A stretch of 64,000 nucleotides of DNA from an uncultured Tateyamaria sp. (GCF_947488715.1 NZ_CANLAG010000003.1:434001-498000), one strand, 5' to 3'; positions 18,136 to 28,052 are shown, counted from the first letter of the stretch. A program made the numbers and translations. Notes: a model not told the origin generated them from the letters alone.

Positions 18136-20376
18136 ATGGCCGAACGCATCGAAACAGAGAGCCGCAAGCTGCTTGGCCGCTTGCGGGACGCCATGGCGGG
18201 GGATGATCCCGGACAGGCGCGTCTGGACAAGATCACACACCTGATCGCTGACAGCATCGGGTCTGAGGTCTGCTCGATCTATCTGTTCCGTGACGAAGAC
18301 ACGCTCGAACTGTGCGCCACCGAAGGGTTGAACCCGGAATCCGTGCACCAGACCCGCCTGCGCCTTGGCGAAGGGTTGGTGGGTCGCGTCGCGCGCCGCC
18401 GCCAGATCGTCAACACCGCGGATGCGCCAAACGCACGCGGGTTCCGCTTTATGCCCGAAACCGGAGAAGAGGTGTTCTCCAGCTTCCTCGGCGTGCCGAT
18501 CCAGCGTTTGGGCGAGGCGCTGGGCGTTCTGGTTGTGCAGTCCAAGGAAGCTCGCGAATTTTCCGCAGATGAGATTTATGCCCTCGAAGTGGTGGCAATG
18601 GTGCTCGCGGAAATGACCGAACTGGGCGCTTTTGTCGGCGAAGGCAGCGCCATGGGCGCGCGGCACAGCCAGCCGTCGATGCTGCGCGGGACCGTCGCAC
18701 AGGAAGGTGTGGCAGAGGGCCATATTTGGCTGCACGAACCCCGTGTCGTGGTCACAAACCCCATTGCGGATGATCCGCACCGCGAACTGGAACGCCTGAC
18801 CGAGGCGGTCGAGGAACTGCGCGTCGGCGTTGACAAGATGCTGGCGCTGGCCGCCGGTGACAAGGAACAGGCCCAGGTGCTCGAAGCCTACCGCATGTTT
18901 GCCAATTCCAAGGGGTGGATGCGGCGGATGCAGGAAGACATCTCAAACGGCCTGTCCGCCGAGGCAGCCGTGGAAAAGGAACAATCCCTGGCCCGCGCCC
19001 GCATGGGGCAGGCGACCGACAATTACCTGCGCGAACGGCTCAGCGATCTGGACGACCTGTCCAACCGCCTGCTGCGCATTCTGACAGGTCAGGGCAAAGA
19101 CACCGGCGCCGACATGCCCGCCGATCCCATTCTGGTCGCGCGCAACATCGGGCCTGCGGAACTGCTGGACTATGGCCGCAGTCTCAAAGGGATCATTCTC
19201 GAGGCCGGGTCCGTCGGCAGTCACGCGGCCATTGTGGCCCGCGCGCTGGCCATTCCGTTGATTGTGCACGCCGACCGCGCCACGCTCGAGGCGTTGAACG
19301 GTGATCACGTCATGGTCGATGGGGAACAGGGCATCGTGCACTTGCGCCCTGACGATACGGTGGTGACGGCGTTCCGGGACAAGATGGCGATGCAGGCGGC
19401 GGCGGTTGAACGCTATGCCTCCATCCGTGACAAGCCTGCCGAAACCCTGTGCGGCAGTGTCGTCAGTCTGAACATGAATGCCGGCCTGATGGCCGACTTG
19501 CCCTCGCTTCAGGGCTCGGGCGCCGAAGGGGTCGGGCTGTTCCGGACTGAGCTACAGTTTCTTGTGCGCAACCAGATGCCGAAACGGTCCGAACTGTCGG
19601 CGCTCTATGCGCGTGTGCTGGACGCGGCGGGTGGTAAGCCGGTTGTGTTCCGCACGCTGGATATCGGGTCGGACAAGGTGCTGCCCTATATGAAGCCCAA
19701 CGACGAACCAAACCCGGCTTTGGGCTGGCGCGCGATCCGGGTGGGTCTCGACAAACCCGGCGTGATGCGGATGCAGTTGCAGGCGCTGATCCGCGCCGCG
19801 AATGGGCGCGCGTTGACGGTCATGTTTCCCTTCATTGCGCAATACGAGGAATACACACTTGCACGCGCAGAGGTGGACAAGGCGCTGGACCGCGAACGCC
19901 GTCTGGGTCACGTGCTGCCCTCCGAGATCAAAGTGGGCGCGATGTTGGAAACGCCCAGTCTCGCGTTCTCGCCGCAAAAGTTCTTTGAAGAGGTCGGTTT
20001 TTTGTCGATTGGCGGCAACGATCTGAAACAGTTCTTCTTTGCCGCGGACCGTGAAAACGAACGTGTGCGTCGTCGCTATGACACGCTGAACGTCTCCTTC
20101 CTGAGCTTCATTGAGCGGATCGTGGAACGCTGTGCGCAGACCAATACCCCGCTGTCTTTCTGCGGCGAGGATGCGGGCCGCCCGGTCGAGGCGCTGTGCT
20201 TTGCTGCCATCGGTTTGCGCAGCCTGTCGATGCGTCCTGCATCCATTGGGCCGGTCAAGTCGTTGTTGCGGCGGTCAAATCTGGATGACGTCCGCAAGGT
20301 CATCGCCGACGCGCGCCACAAGGGCGACATGAACGTCAGACCCGCGATAATGCAGTATTTGCGCGATCAGGGCTGA
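18136..20376 (+). CDS. ptsP: Phosphoenolpyruvate-protein phosphotransferase, EI-Ntr
   Basis: 746 residues, the length of nitrogen-type Enzyme I. An N-terminal GAF domain (about 15-155) precedes the Enzyme I N-domain, the swivelling phosphohistidine domain (GSVGSHAAIVARAL, His363) and the PEP-binding TIM barrel (FRTLDIGSDK, SIGGNDLKQF, SFCGEDAG). It transfers phosphate from PEP to NPr, a cytoplasmic relay that senses nitrogen state via the GAF domain. Downstream NPr and EIIA-Ntr are not in the window. In this group ptsP commonly lies next to lysC; here the 643-residue gene is between them. Confidence 0.95.
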   Translation: MAERIETESRKLLGRLRDAMAGDDPGQARLDKITHLIADSIGSEVCSIYLFRDEDTLELCATEGLNPESVHQTRLRLGEGLVGRVARRRQIVNTADAPNARGFRFMPETGEEVFSSFLGVPIQRLGEALGVLVVQSKEAREFSADEIYALEVVAMVLAEMTELGAFVGEGSAMGARHSQPSMLRGTVAQEGVAEGHIWLHEPRVVVTNPIADDPHRELERLTEAVEELRVGVDKMLALAAGDKEQAQVLEAYRMFANSKGWMRRMQEDISNGLSAEAAVEKEQSLARARMGQATDNYLRERLSDLDDLSNRLLRILTGQGKDTGADMPADPILVARNIGPAELLDYGRSLKGIILEAGSVGSHAAIVARALAIPLIVHADRATLEALNGDHVMVDGEQGIVHLRPDDTVVTAFRDKMAMQAAAVERYASIRDKPAETLCGSVVSLNMNAGLMADLPSLQGSGAEGVGLFRTELQFLVRNQMPKRSELSALYARVLDAAGGKPVVFRTLDIGSDKVLPYMKPNDEPNPALGWRAIRVGLDKPGVMRMQLQALIRAANGRALTVMFPFIAQYEEYTLARAEVDKALDRERRLGHVLPSEIKVGAMLETPSLAFSPQKFFEEVGFLSIGGNDLKQFFFAADRENERVRRRYDTLNVSFLSFIERIVERCAQTNTPLSFCGEDAGRPVEALCFAAIGLRSLSMRPASIGPVKSLLRRSNLDDVRKVIADARHKGDMNVRPAIMQYLRDQG

Positions 20377-20627
20377 AACTGCGTTTTCCGGAATAATAGC
20401 AACGGCTTAAGTGCTACTCCGAAGGCAATACCTTCGTTGTGGCGCGAAGCCCGCACATCCTCCGTTTCCCTTTATCCACAGGATCATTTCGGACGTTTGG
20501 CCAATGCAATATTTCCAATAGCACACAACTAGGAGCGTTTATCCCACGCCTAAGCTCTCAAAATTATAAATAAACGACTTAAGTTGAAAGTTGCCCACAT
20601 CCACAAAAACACATACCCACAGGCACG
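20377..20627. other. Intergenic region after ptsP
   Basis: About 250 bases, noticeably richer in A and T than the surroundings, with no plausible gene. A small hairpin CGAAGG (20420-20425) with CCTTCG (20431-20436), followed by TTGTGG, may end ptsP transcription, but it is weak. Nothing else was recognised. Confidence 0.5.
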
Positions 20628-20656
20628 AAAAAACGCCGCTGGCAGGACCAGCGGCG
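20628..20656 (-). terminator. Rho-independent terminator of the ABC ATPase gene
   Basis: Perfect 9-base stem CGCCGCTGG (20634-20642) and CCAGCGGCG (20648-20656) with a 5-base loop. On the minus strand it is followed by six T (20633-20628). It lies 24 bases after the stop of the ATPase gene. Confidence 0.9.
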
Positions 20657-20680
20657 CTCTATTTTCGGCCTATGTTGCGC

Positions 20681-21742
20681 TTAGCGCAGACGTTGCTCCG
20701 TCTGGGCGTCAAAGAACATCACCCGTTCATCATCAAAGGTGACCGTCACTTCGGTGCCTTCTTCCATGGCCAGATCGCCCTTCGACTCCACGATCAAACG
20801 CTCGCCCGTGGGCGTGGTCAGGTAGTCATAGGCGACGCCCCCCAACCGTTCGCGGATGTCCAACTTGATCGAAGAGCTGCCCTCGGTCAGTTCCATGTCC
20901 TGCGGACGGACACCAACCGTCACAGCCGTGCCCGCCGCCGGCAACGCCACCGAAGTCGTGACCAACCGGTCCGCCAGTCCGGGCACGCGCACGCCGCCGG
21001 CCTCAACCACACCGTTGATGAAGTTCATAGCAGGCGACCCGATAAACCCTGCCACGAATTTGTTGTCTGGGTCCTGATAGAGGTGCATGGGCGAGCCCAC
21101 CTGCTCGATGTACCCCGCACGCAGCACCACGATCTTGTCGGCCAGCGTCATCGCCTCAACCTGGTCGTGGGTCACATAGATCATCGTCGTGCCCAACTCC
21201 TTGTGCAGGCGCGCGATCTCGACCCGCATGTCGACACGCAGCTCGGCATCCAGGTTCGACAGCGGCTCGTCGAACAGGAACACATCCGGCCCCCGCACAA
21301 TCGACCGGCCAATGGCCACCCGCTGACGCTGACCACCGGACAATGCGGCGGGCTTGCGGCTCAGGTAATCATCCAGCTTCAAGATCTTTGAGGCGCCATC
21401 AACCTTGCGCTTGATCTCGTCCTTGGGCACGCCGTTCATCTTCAGGCCAAAGCCCATGTTCTCCTCGACCGTCATGTGCGGGTACAGAGCATAGGTCTGG
21501 AACACCATCGCCACACCGCGCTCGGCCGGGTCCATGTGGGTCACGTCACGCGTGCCGATGTTGATCTGTCCATCACTGGTCTCTTCCAGCCCAGCGATCA
21601 TCCGCAACAGCGTGGACTTGCCACAGCCCGACGGGCCAACAAACACACAGAACTCACCGTCATCAATGGTCAGATCGACGCCATGGATGACCTGTGTGGC
21701 CCCATACCGCTTGATGGCTTTCTGCAAAGTGACGCCAGTCAT
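20681..21742 (-). CDS. Sugar ABC transporter ATP-binding protein (UgpC/MsmK type)
   Basis: 353 residues. Walker [10 protein letters not shown], signature [17 protein letters not shown], Walker [13 protein letters not shown], switch His in [11 protein letters not shown], and a C-terminal TOBE-like regulatory domain (about 240-350). It energises a CUT1-type sugar importer. The forward operon starting at 22746 encodes a binding protein and two permeases but no ATPase, so this gene almost certainly supplies it. ATG 21742; lies 14 bases after the IclR gene and is probably cotranscribed with it. Confidence 0.94.
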   Translation of the reverse strand: MTGVTLQKAIKRYGATQVIHGVDLTIDDGEFCVFVGPSGCGKSTLLRMIAGLEETSDGQINIGTRDVTHMDPAERGVAMVFQTYALYPHMTVEENMGFGLKMNGVPKDEIKRKVDGASKILKLDDYLSRKPAALSGGQRQRVAIGRSIVRGPDVFLFDEPLSNLDAELRVDMRVEIARLHKELGTTMIYVTHDQVEAMTLADKIVVLRAGYIEQVGSPMHLYQDPDNKFVAGFIGSPAMNFINGVVEAGGVRVPGLADRLVTTSVALPAAGTAVTVGVRPQDMELTEGSSSIKLDIRERLGGVAYDYLTTPTGERLIVESKGDLAMEEGTEVTVTFDDERVMFFDAQTEQRLR

Positions 21743-21756
21743 AGGTCTCCCCCTCT

Positions 21757-22545
21757 TTATTGGCTCGGAAACTGCCAGTTGGCAGCAGCGCCCGCGATGT
21801 CGCGGGCTGTGGATTGAAGGTGCGGCGCAAGCGAGGCCAAATCGTCCAGCGACCTGCGCGATGTGGACGTGGTCACGCTCAGCGCACCGATGGATCGCCC
21901 GACATCCGACAGGATGGGGGCGGCAATACAAATGATGCCGGGTTCATGTTCTTCGCGGTCATAGGCAACGCCTTCGGACCGAATCGCCGCCAGTTCGCGG
22001 CTCAGCGATTCGCGGCTCGTATGTGTATGGGCGGTGTGCGCAAACCAGGCCTGTTGGGACAGCGCAACTTCCAGCGCTTCGTCGGCCAGAAACGCCAGCA
22101 TCGCCTTGCCCACCCCAGTGCAATACCCCGGACCAACCTTGCCCGCTTGGCTGAACATCTCCAGCGGCTCGGCGGCGTTGCGTTTGTCGACGTACAAGAC
22201 CTGCCCGCCGTCCAGTTGCGCCAGATGCACGGTCTCGCCAACGGTCTCGCTCAGCGCATCGATGTGCGCCCGCGCAATTGGGGCCAGTGAACTCTGCCGC
22301 CAGGCCGCATGGGCCAAACTGACAAGGCGCAAACCCGGTGCATAGGTCTGTCGATCCGTGTCGTATCGCAGCATCCCAAGGTTCGTCAGCGTCTGCACCA
22401 AACGGTACAGCGTGGCCTTGGGGTGAGGGGACATGGTCAGCAATTCGGAAAAGCGCACAGGCCGTTCGGCTTGCGCGACAAGGTCCAGCACCTCCAGTGC
22501 CTTACCAATGGTTCCGTCCCCCGAACGGGGGGCTGCCGTGTTCAT
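21757..22545 (-). CDS. IclR family transcriptional regulator
   Basis: 262 residues. N-terminal winged helix-turn-helix (about 18-80: [21 protein letters not shown]) and C-terminal IclR effector domain (about 95-255) with [13 protein letters not shown] and a late [21 protein letters not shown]. IclR proteins act as repressors or activators whose effector is a pathway metabolite. ATG 22545 has GGAGG 5 bases upstream; the longer track frame lacks both. Divergent from the galactoside operon, with two candidate operators between them, so it is the likely regulator of that operon and of itself. Confidence 0.93.
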   Translation of the reverse strand: MNTAAPRSGDGTIGKALEVLDLVAQAERPVRFSELLTMSPHPKATLYRLVQTLTNLGMLRYDTDRQTYAPGLRLVSLAHAAWRQSSLAPIARAHIDALSETVGETVHLAQLDGGQVLYVDKRNAAEPLEMFSQAGKVGPGYCTGVGKAMLAFLADEALEVALSQQAWFAHTAHTHTSRESLSRELAAIRSEGVAYDREEHEPGIICIAAPILSDVGRSIGALSVTTSTSRRSLDDLASLAPHLQSTARDIAGAAANWQFPSQ

Positions 22546-22577
22546 GTGGTCCTCCCAAACCTTGATGCAGGAAACTG

Positions 22578-22606
22578 TTGACCTGCCGCCAGCTCCACCG
22601 CATAGT
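22578..22606 (+). promoter_or_regulatory. Candidate sigma-70 promoter of the galactoside operon
   Basis: TTGACC (22578-22583), a 17-base spacer and CATAGT (22601-22606) make a good sigma-70-like pair. Transcription would begin near 22613, inside the first palindromic operator, leaving a leader of about 130 bases before the binding-protein ATG. Position relative to the operator fits repression by a bound regulator. Confidence 0.5.
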
Positions 22607-22641
22607 TCCAATAGTTGGAATACGGTTTCACTATGTGGAAC
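22605..22641. promoter_or_regulatory. Two tandem palindromes, candidate IclR operators
   Basis: Site 1 is the perfect palindrome TTCCAATAGTTGGAA (22606-22620). Site 2 is the related GTTTCACTATGTGGAAC (22625-22641), imperfect only in the left half. Their centres (22613 and 22633) are 20 bases apart, about two helical turns, so two dimers could sit on the same face. They lie between the divergent IclR gene and the operon. A further weaker repeat AGTCA/TGACT occurs at 22662-22680. Confidence 0.65.
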
Positions 22642-22745
22642 ATCCACAAAGCGAGACTGTAAGTCAAAAGAAATCTGACTTTTCGTTTTCGGGGCAATGA
22701 GACAAGCTCCGGACACGGGAGAAAACGGAACTAAGGGAGGAAACC

Positions 22746-23978
22746 ATGTTCCTGAAACTGAAAACCGCAACAGCGGCAATTGCCCTGACGGCTATGGCCG
22801 GTGCGGCGATGGCCAACGATCTGGTCATCAACTTCGACGACCTCAACCCAGGCCCCAAAAAGGGCTTCGAAGATGCTGTGGAGTTGTTCAAGTCTGAGAA
22901 CCCCGACATCAACGTCGTCGTCAACATCAACGACCGCGAAGCGCACAAGACAGCGATTCGTAACTTCCTGACCGCTGACGCGCCTGACATCACCAGCTGG
23001 TACCCCGGCAACCGCATGGCACCCTTCGTCGATGCAGGTCTGTTCCAGCCCGTCGATGACGTCTGGGCCGACAACGGCTTCAACGAAGACCTGGCCGCGA
23101 TCAAGGCAACCATGAGCCGTGACGGCAAAATCTGGGGCGTGCCTTATTCGTACTACCAGTGGGGCATCTACTACCGCAAAGACATCTTTGACCTGCTGGA
23201 GCTGGAAGAGCCCCAGACATGGGATGAGCTGCTCGCCGCTTGTGGCAAGATGAAAGCCAATGGCGTGACACCGTTCACCATCGGGACCAAGTTCCTGTGG
23301 ACTGCGGCTGGCGTGTTTGACTACATCAACCTGCGTACAAACGGTTACGACGTGCACAACGCACTGACCGCCGGCGAGATCAAGTACACCGATCCCCGCA
23401 TCGTCGCGACATTCGACAACTGGGAAACGCTCATCAGCGAGTGTGGCTTTGTTGACAACCACGCCTCGATGTCCTGGCAGGACGCAATCGCGCCTTTCGC
23501 CAACGGTGACGCCGCGATGTACGTGATGGGCAACTTCTCGGTCGACGGCTACAAGAACGCCGGCCTGACCGAAGACCAGATCGACTTCATGCCGTTCCCG
23601 ACAATCGATCCGGCAGTTGCTCCGGCCGAAGAAGCGCCCGCGGACGCGTTCTTTATCCCGACCAACGCCAAGAACGTCGAAAACGCCAAGAAGTGGCTGG
23701 CCTTCGTTGCGCGCCCTGACGTGCAGACCCAGTGGAACAAGACCATTGGTCAGCTGCCGATCAACTCCAAGGCGGACATCTCGGACGACAAGTTCATCCA
23801 AGAAGGTTTCGCTCTGCTGAACAGCGCCACAGGTCTGGCCCAGTTCTTTGACCGTGACGCCCCCGCGGCGATGGCCAAAGCGGGCATGGAAGGCTTCCAG
23901 GAATTCATGCTGGACCCCTCCAAGAAGATGGCCGTTCTTGAGCGCCTCGATACCGTTCAGGAAGAAGTCTACAAGTAA
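22746..23978 (+). CDS. Sugar ABC transporter substrate-binding protein (CUT1)
   Basis: 410 residues with a signal peptide (core TAAIALTAMAGAAMA, cleaved near residue 21). Family 1 solute-binding fold: GFEDAVELFKSENPDINV near the start and the SYYQWGIYYRKDIFDLL ligand-loop region at about 135-152. It binds a sugar or oligosaccharide in the periplasm. Following genes encode alpha- and beta-galactosidases, so a galactoside such as melibiose, raffinose-type sugar, lactose or an algal galactoside is the likely ligand. ATG is preceded by GGGAGGAAACC. Confidence 0.93.
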   Translation: MFLKLKTATAAIALTAMAGAAMANDLVINFDDLNPGPKKGFEDAVELFKSENPDINVVVNINDREAHKTAIRNFLTADAPDITSWYPGNRMAPFVDAGLFQPVDDVWADNGFNEDLAAIKATMSRDGKIWGVPYSYYQWGIYYRKDIFDLLELEEPQTWDELLAACGKMKANGVTPFTIGTKFLWTAAGVFDYINLRTNGYDVHNALTAGEIKYTDPRIVATFDNWETLISECGFVDNHASMSWQDAIAPFANGDAAMYVMGNFSVDGYKNAGLTEDQIDFMPFPTIDPAVAPAEEAPADAFFIPTNAKNVENAKKWLAFVARPDVQTQWNKTIGQLPINSKADISDDKFIQEGFALLNSATGLAQFFDRDAPAAMAKAGMEGFQEFMLDPSKKMAVLERLDTVQEEVYK

Positions 23979-23992
23979 GGCTTTTCGGGGGG

Positions 23993-24097
23993 GTGGGCAT
24001 CCGTGCCCACTCCCACCGCTCTTTCTCGCGTTAACCTTTTGTAAACACAAAAGTTTCTGTCTTTTCAAAAGGTTGAATTCTGTCCCCGCGGGGACAG
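23993..24097 (+). other. Cluster of RNA hairpins between binding protein and permease
   Basis: The 146-base gap holds three stems: GTGGGCA (23993-23999)/TGCCCAC (24004-24010); CTTTTGT/ACAAAAG near 24036-24053, which competes with a longer pairing AACCTTTTG (about 24033)/CAAAAGGTT (about 24066); and the perfect palindrome CTGTCCCCGCGGGGACAG (24080-24097). Such structures commonly protect the binding-protein mRNA and lower permease expression. Confidence 0.6.
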
Positions 24098-24124
24098 CCC
24101 GATCCTCATATCAGGAGTGCGCTC

Positions 24125-25120
24125 ATGACCCATGCGGTTTCGCCCCAATCAGACGCCCGACCCCAACCCAGTTGGATGAAGCGTAACAAGCTGGCGATCG
24201 CGCCGTGGATCTTTCTGATCCCCGCCCTGATCTTCTTTGCCATCTACGTTGTGATCCCAATCTTTGAATCGCTCTGGCTCAGCCTCTACGAGTGGAACGG
24301 TTTGTATGATGCCGAGGGCAACTCGACTGCGACATGGGTGGGTTTTGCCAACTACGCCAAGCTGTGGGATGACCCGAACTTCTGGACGTCCCTGCGCAAC
24401 AACATCGCCTGGCTGGTGCTCTATATGTTGGCCGTGCCTCTGGGTCTCTTCATCGCGCTGTTCCTGAACCAGACGGTAACGGGGATGCGGTTCTACAAGT
24501 CGATGTTCTTCTTTCCCTTCGTCATCTCCCAGGTTGTCGTGGGTCTGATCTTTGGCTGGTTCTACAACCCGGACTTCGGCGTTGTCGGCACCGTCTGGAA
24601 GGCCGTGTTCTGCGAAGAGACGACGAACATCCTTGGCAACGTGACCTTCACCTGCTCGCGCCCGGCGCCGGACATCCTGTCGAGCCCGGAATGGGCGACC
24701 TACGGTATCATCGCCGCGGGTCTGTGGCCGCAGATTGCGTATTGCATGATCCTGTACCTCACCGGTCTGAACAACGTGGCCGCCGACCAGATCGAAGCGG
24801 CGCGCCTGGATGGCGCGAAGGGGTGGAAGATGCTGTGGTACGTGGTTGTGCCCCAGCTGAAGCCCGCGACATTCATCGCCGTGGTTGTGACAGTGATCGG
24901 CGCGCTGCGGTCGTTCGACATGATCGCCATCATGACCCAAGGGGGACCGTTCGGGTCTACCAACGTGCTGTCGCACTACATGTTCGAGGTTGCGATCTCC
25001 GAATACGGTGAGCGTTACGGCTACGGGTCGTCTGTGGCGACGGTTCTGTTCGGCATCATGCTGTTCTTCATCAGCTACTTCCTGTGGCGCATGTATCAAG
25101 ACGAGAAGGGGGGCCGGTAA
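24125..25120 (+). CDS. Sugar ABC transporter permease (MalF type)
   Basis: 331 residues with about six membrane segments. The EAA loop reads DQIEAARLDGAKGWKMLWYVVVPQL (EAA-x3-G at about 225-240), where the ATPase docks. An insertion rich in polar residues and two cysteines (FCEETTNILGNVTFTC, about 160-175) lies between the middle helices and probably faces the periplasm. First permease of the galactoside importer; AGGAG precedes the ATG at 24125. Confidence 0.93.
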   Translation: MTHAVSPQSDARPQPSWMKRNKLAIAPWIFLIPALIFFAIYVVIPIFESLWLSLYEWNGLYDAEGNSTATWVGFANYAKLWDDPNFWTSLRNNIAWLVLYMLAVPLGLFIALFLNQTVTGMRFYKSMFFFPFVISQVVVGLIFGWFYNPDFGVVGTVWKAVFCEETTNILGNVTFTCSRPAPDILSSPEWATYGIIAAGLWPQIAYCMILYLTGLNNVAADQIEAARLDGAKGWKMLWYVVVPQLKPATFIAVVVTVIGALRSFDMIAIMTQGGPFGSTNVLSHYMFEVAISEYGERYGYGSSVATVLFGIMLFFISYFLWRMYQDEKGGR

Positions 25121-25121
25121 G

Positions 25122-25970
25122 ATGTTTCCACGTCCTATTGAAAAATCCACGCCCACCGCGCGCGCAGCCTACCAAGCGTTCCTGCCTGTGGCGCTGATCA
25201 TCTGGCTGCTGCCGCTGCTCGCCATCCTGCTGACCTCTATCCGGTCGGCCAAGGACATCAACTCGGGCAACGTGTTCGGCTGGCCGTCGGAGTTCGCGAT
25301 CATCGAGAACTACACGGCCGTCTTTACCCAATCGGCTGCGGCGCAATACATGTGGAACTCGGTCCTGATCACCGTACCCACCGTTATGATTTCCGTAGCA
25401 CTTGCATGCCTCGCCGGATACGCGCTGGCGATCTACAAGTTCCGGGTCGCGCTGCCGCTGTTCTTCCTGTTCGTGGCGGGCAACTTTATCCCGTTCCAGA
25501 TCCTCATGGTGCCGGTGCGCGATATGTCCGTGCAAACTGGCCTCTATGACACAATCGCGGGGCAGTTCCTGTTCCACGCGGCGTTCCAGACCGGGTTCTG
25601 TACCCTGTTTATGCGTAACTTTATCAAGGCCTTGCCGTTCGACCTGATCGAAAGTGCGCGGATCGAAGGCATCGCGGAGTGGAAGATCTTCTGGTACGTG
25701 GTGCTGCCGCTGGTGCGCCCTGCGATTGCCGCCTTGGCGGTTCTGATCTTCACCTTTGTGTGGAACGACTTCTTCTGGGCCAACGTGCTGACCCAAGGCG
25801 AAAGCGCCAAGCCGATCACGGCTGGTGTGCGGGCGCTGAATGGACAGTTCGTTAACAACTGGCACCTCGTCTCCGCAGCTTCGCTGCTGGCTGCGATCCC
25901 GCCGGTGGCCTGTTTCTTCCTTATGCAGCGGCACTTCATTGCCGGTCTGACCCTGGGGGCTGTTAAGTGA
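25122..25970 (+). CDS. Sugar ABC transporter permease (MalG type)
   Basis: 282 residues, six hydrophobic segments. EAA loop at IESARIEGIAEWKIFWYVVLPLVRP (about 180-203). ATG 25122 follows the previous stop by one base and matches the family N-terminus, whereas the longer open frame upstream is the shadow of the first permease. Pairs with the 331-residue permease in the inner membrane. Ends in GTGA overlap with the alpha-galactosidase gene. Confidence 0.93.
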   Translation: MFPRPIEKSTPTARAAYQAFLPVALIIWLLPLLAILLTSIRSAKDINSGNVFGWPSEFAIIENYTAVFTQSAAAQYMWNSVLITVPTVMISVALACLAGYALAIYKFRVALPLFFLFVAGNFIPFQILMVPVRDMSVQTGLYDTIAGQFLFHAAFQTGFCTLFMRNFIKALPFDLIESARIEGIAEWKIFWYVVLPLVRPAIAALAVLIFTFVWNDFFWANVLTQGESAKPITAGVRALNGQFVNNWHLVSAASLLAAIPPVACFFLMQRHFIAGLTLGAVK

Positions 25971-28051
25971 TAAGATGTTGGCGCCTGGATGACGGGCGTC
26001 AGACTTTGGTTCTCGGTTCCGACCGGGGGCGGCTGGCGGAGGTGGTCTATTGGGGACCACGTCTGCCGGACGAAGAAGATCTGACGACTCTCTATGAGGC
26101 TTATATCCTTGATGTGACGGGCGGAATGCTGGATGCGAATCCTGAACTCAGCATTTGCCCGGAGGCGACGCGGTCCTTTCCCGGTCAGCCCGGTCTGATC
26201 ATCCGTGATGGGGACGGCACACCGTATCTGCCCAAGTTCTGCCTGGAGCAGGCGGACCTGGCGGATGGTGTTCTGGTGCTGACCTATCTGGATCAGGATC
26301 GCGCACTGACCTATCGCGCGCGGTTCGCTATTGATCCCGCGACGCATATCATCGAGGCCAGCGCCGAGGTCGAGGCCGACCGGCCTATGCACCTGCATTG
26401 GTTGTCGGCCCCGGTGTTCCCGGCGCCGCAACTGGCCGATGAGATGATTGATTTCGCAGGGCGCTGGTGTGGCGAATTCCAGATGAACCGCACCCCTTGG
26501 TCGCCGGGCATACGCTATCGCGAAAACCGCACAGGCCGCACGGGACACGAACATTTCCCCGGTCTGATTGTGCCGGTGCGCGGTGCGTCAAATGCCTCGG
26601 GACAGGCGTTTGCATTCCACTATGGCTGGTCCGGCGGGCACCGCATGGTCGCCGAGGAATTGCCCGATGGCCGTCGCCAGATTCAGTTCGGCCATGCCGC
26701 GCGGGTCGAAGCAACGGCGCAGACCAAATTTGCCACGGGCAAGCTTTATGCTGTGTTCTCGGATGACGGTCTGAACGGCTGTGCGGTGGCGTTCCAGCGC
26801 CATTTGCGCGACCGGATTGTCACTTTCCCCCGGCCCGATGCGCCGCGCCCGGTGCATTACAACTGTTGGGAAGCGGTCTATTTCGATCACAATCTGGACG
26901 AGTTGAAAGACATCGCAGAGCGCGCCGCCAAGCTGGGCGCGGAGCGGTTTGTTCTGGACGACGGATGGTTTGGCAACCGGGATGATGACACGCAGGCCCT
27001 GTCGGATTGGGAGGTTGATCCGCGCAAATATCCTGATGGTCTGACGCCGCTGATCGATCACGTCAAATCGCTGGGCATGACCTTTGGCATCTGGTTCGAG
27101 CCGGAGATGATCAATCCGAACTCGGATATCTTCCGGGCGCATCCCGATTGGGCGCTGGGGGGCGAGGATCAGATCATGGGCCGTCAGCAGATGGCGCTGA
27201 ACATGGCCTTGCCTGCGGTGCAGTCGTTTCTGGTGGCCCGTATCGGTGACATCCTGCGGCGGCACGACATTGAATATGTGAAATGGGACCACAACCGCGT
27301 GTTGCCCATGCCGGATGCGGCGCAGACGCGGGGGTCTTATGCGTTGCTGGACCGGTTGCGCCGCGAGTTCCCGCATGTGGAGATTGAAAGCTGTGCGTCG
27401 GGTGGTGGTCGGATTGATTTCGGCATCATGGAGCGGACGCAGCGCGTGTGGTTGAGCGACAGCAATGACGCGGTCGAGCGGCTGCGCATTCAGCACAACG
27501 CGTCGATCTTCCTGCCGATGGCGGTGACGGGGTCCCATGTGGGTCCGCGCACGTGCCATACCTCGGGCCGTACGCTGGACATCCGGTTCCGGGCCTGGGT
27601 TGCAGCCCAGCGGCACATGGGCTTCGAGATGGACCCGCGTGAGTTGACTGACGAGGAAGCGCAGGTTCTGACGGACGTGACTGCGTGGTGGAAGGGCAAC
27701 CGCGACTGGATGTATGGCGCGGATATTCTGCGGCTCGACAGTGCGGACCCTGCGATTTACGCGGAACAGCATCTCGAAGAGGGCGGCGGGCAGTTCGTTG
27801 TATTTGCGGGTAAATCCGCGACCAGCGATCAGATCGCGCCGCGCCCCTTGCGGCTGACGCGGTTGAGCCCGGAGGCCAAGTACCGGGTGGAGTTGATCAA
27901 CCGCGACGAAGTGGGCGAGTTGTCACGCGGTCAAAATGCGCTCAAGACCGGGCCGTTCGTGGTGAGCGGGGCGTATTTGATGTACCATGGGCTGACATTG
28001 CCGTGGAGTTTTCCGGAACGGATGTGGGTGATCAAGGGCGACCTTGCCTGA
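25967..28051 (+). CDS. Alpha-galactosidase, GH36
   Basis: 694 residues. Hydrolyses terminal alpha-galactosyl units from oligosaccharides such as melibiose or raffinose. GH36/clan D hallmarks: VLDDGWFGNRDDD (about 325-337), nucleophile Asp441 in YVKWDHNR, CASGGGRIDFG, and the acid/base region WLSDSNDA (Asp498). N-terminal beta-sandwich domain (about 1-290) precedes the TIM barrel. There is no signal peptide, so it acts in the cytoplasm on imported sugar. GTG start at 25967 overlaps the permease stop by 4 bases, with GGGGG upstream. Confidence 0.95.
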   Translation: MIRCWRLDDGRQTLVLGSDRGRLAEVVYWGPRLPDEEDLTTLYEAYILDVTGGMLDANPELSICPEATRSFPGQPGLIIRDGDGTPYLPKFCLEQADLADGVLVLTYLDQDRALTYRARFAIDPATHIIEASAEVEADRPMHLHWLSAPVFPAPQLADEMIDFAGRWCGEFQMNRTPWSPGIRYRENRTGRTGHEHFPGLIVPVRGASNASGQAFAFHYGWSGGHRMVAEELPDGRRQIQFGHAARVEATAQTKFATGKLYAVFSDDGLNGCAVAFQRHLRDRIVTFPRPDAPRPVHYNCWEAVYFDHNLDELKDIAERAAKLGAERFVLDDGWFGNRDDDTQALSDWEVDPRKYPDGLTPLIDHVKSLGMTFGIWFEPEMINPNSDIFRAHPDWALGGEDQIMGRQQMALNMALPAVQSFLVARIGDILRRHDIEYVKWDHNRVLPMPDAAQTRGSYALLDRLRREFPHVEIESCASGGGRIDFGIMERTQRVWLSDSNDAVERLRIQHNASIFLPMAVTGSHVGPRTCHTSGRTLDIRFRAWVAAQRHMGFEMDPRELTDEEAQVLTDVTAWWKGNRDWMYGADILRLDSADPAIYAEQHLEEGGGQFVVFAGKSATSDQIAPRPLRLTRLSPEAKYRVELINRDEVGELSRGQNALKTGPFVVSGAYLMYHGLTLPWSFPERMWVIKGDLA

Positions 28052-28052
28052 C

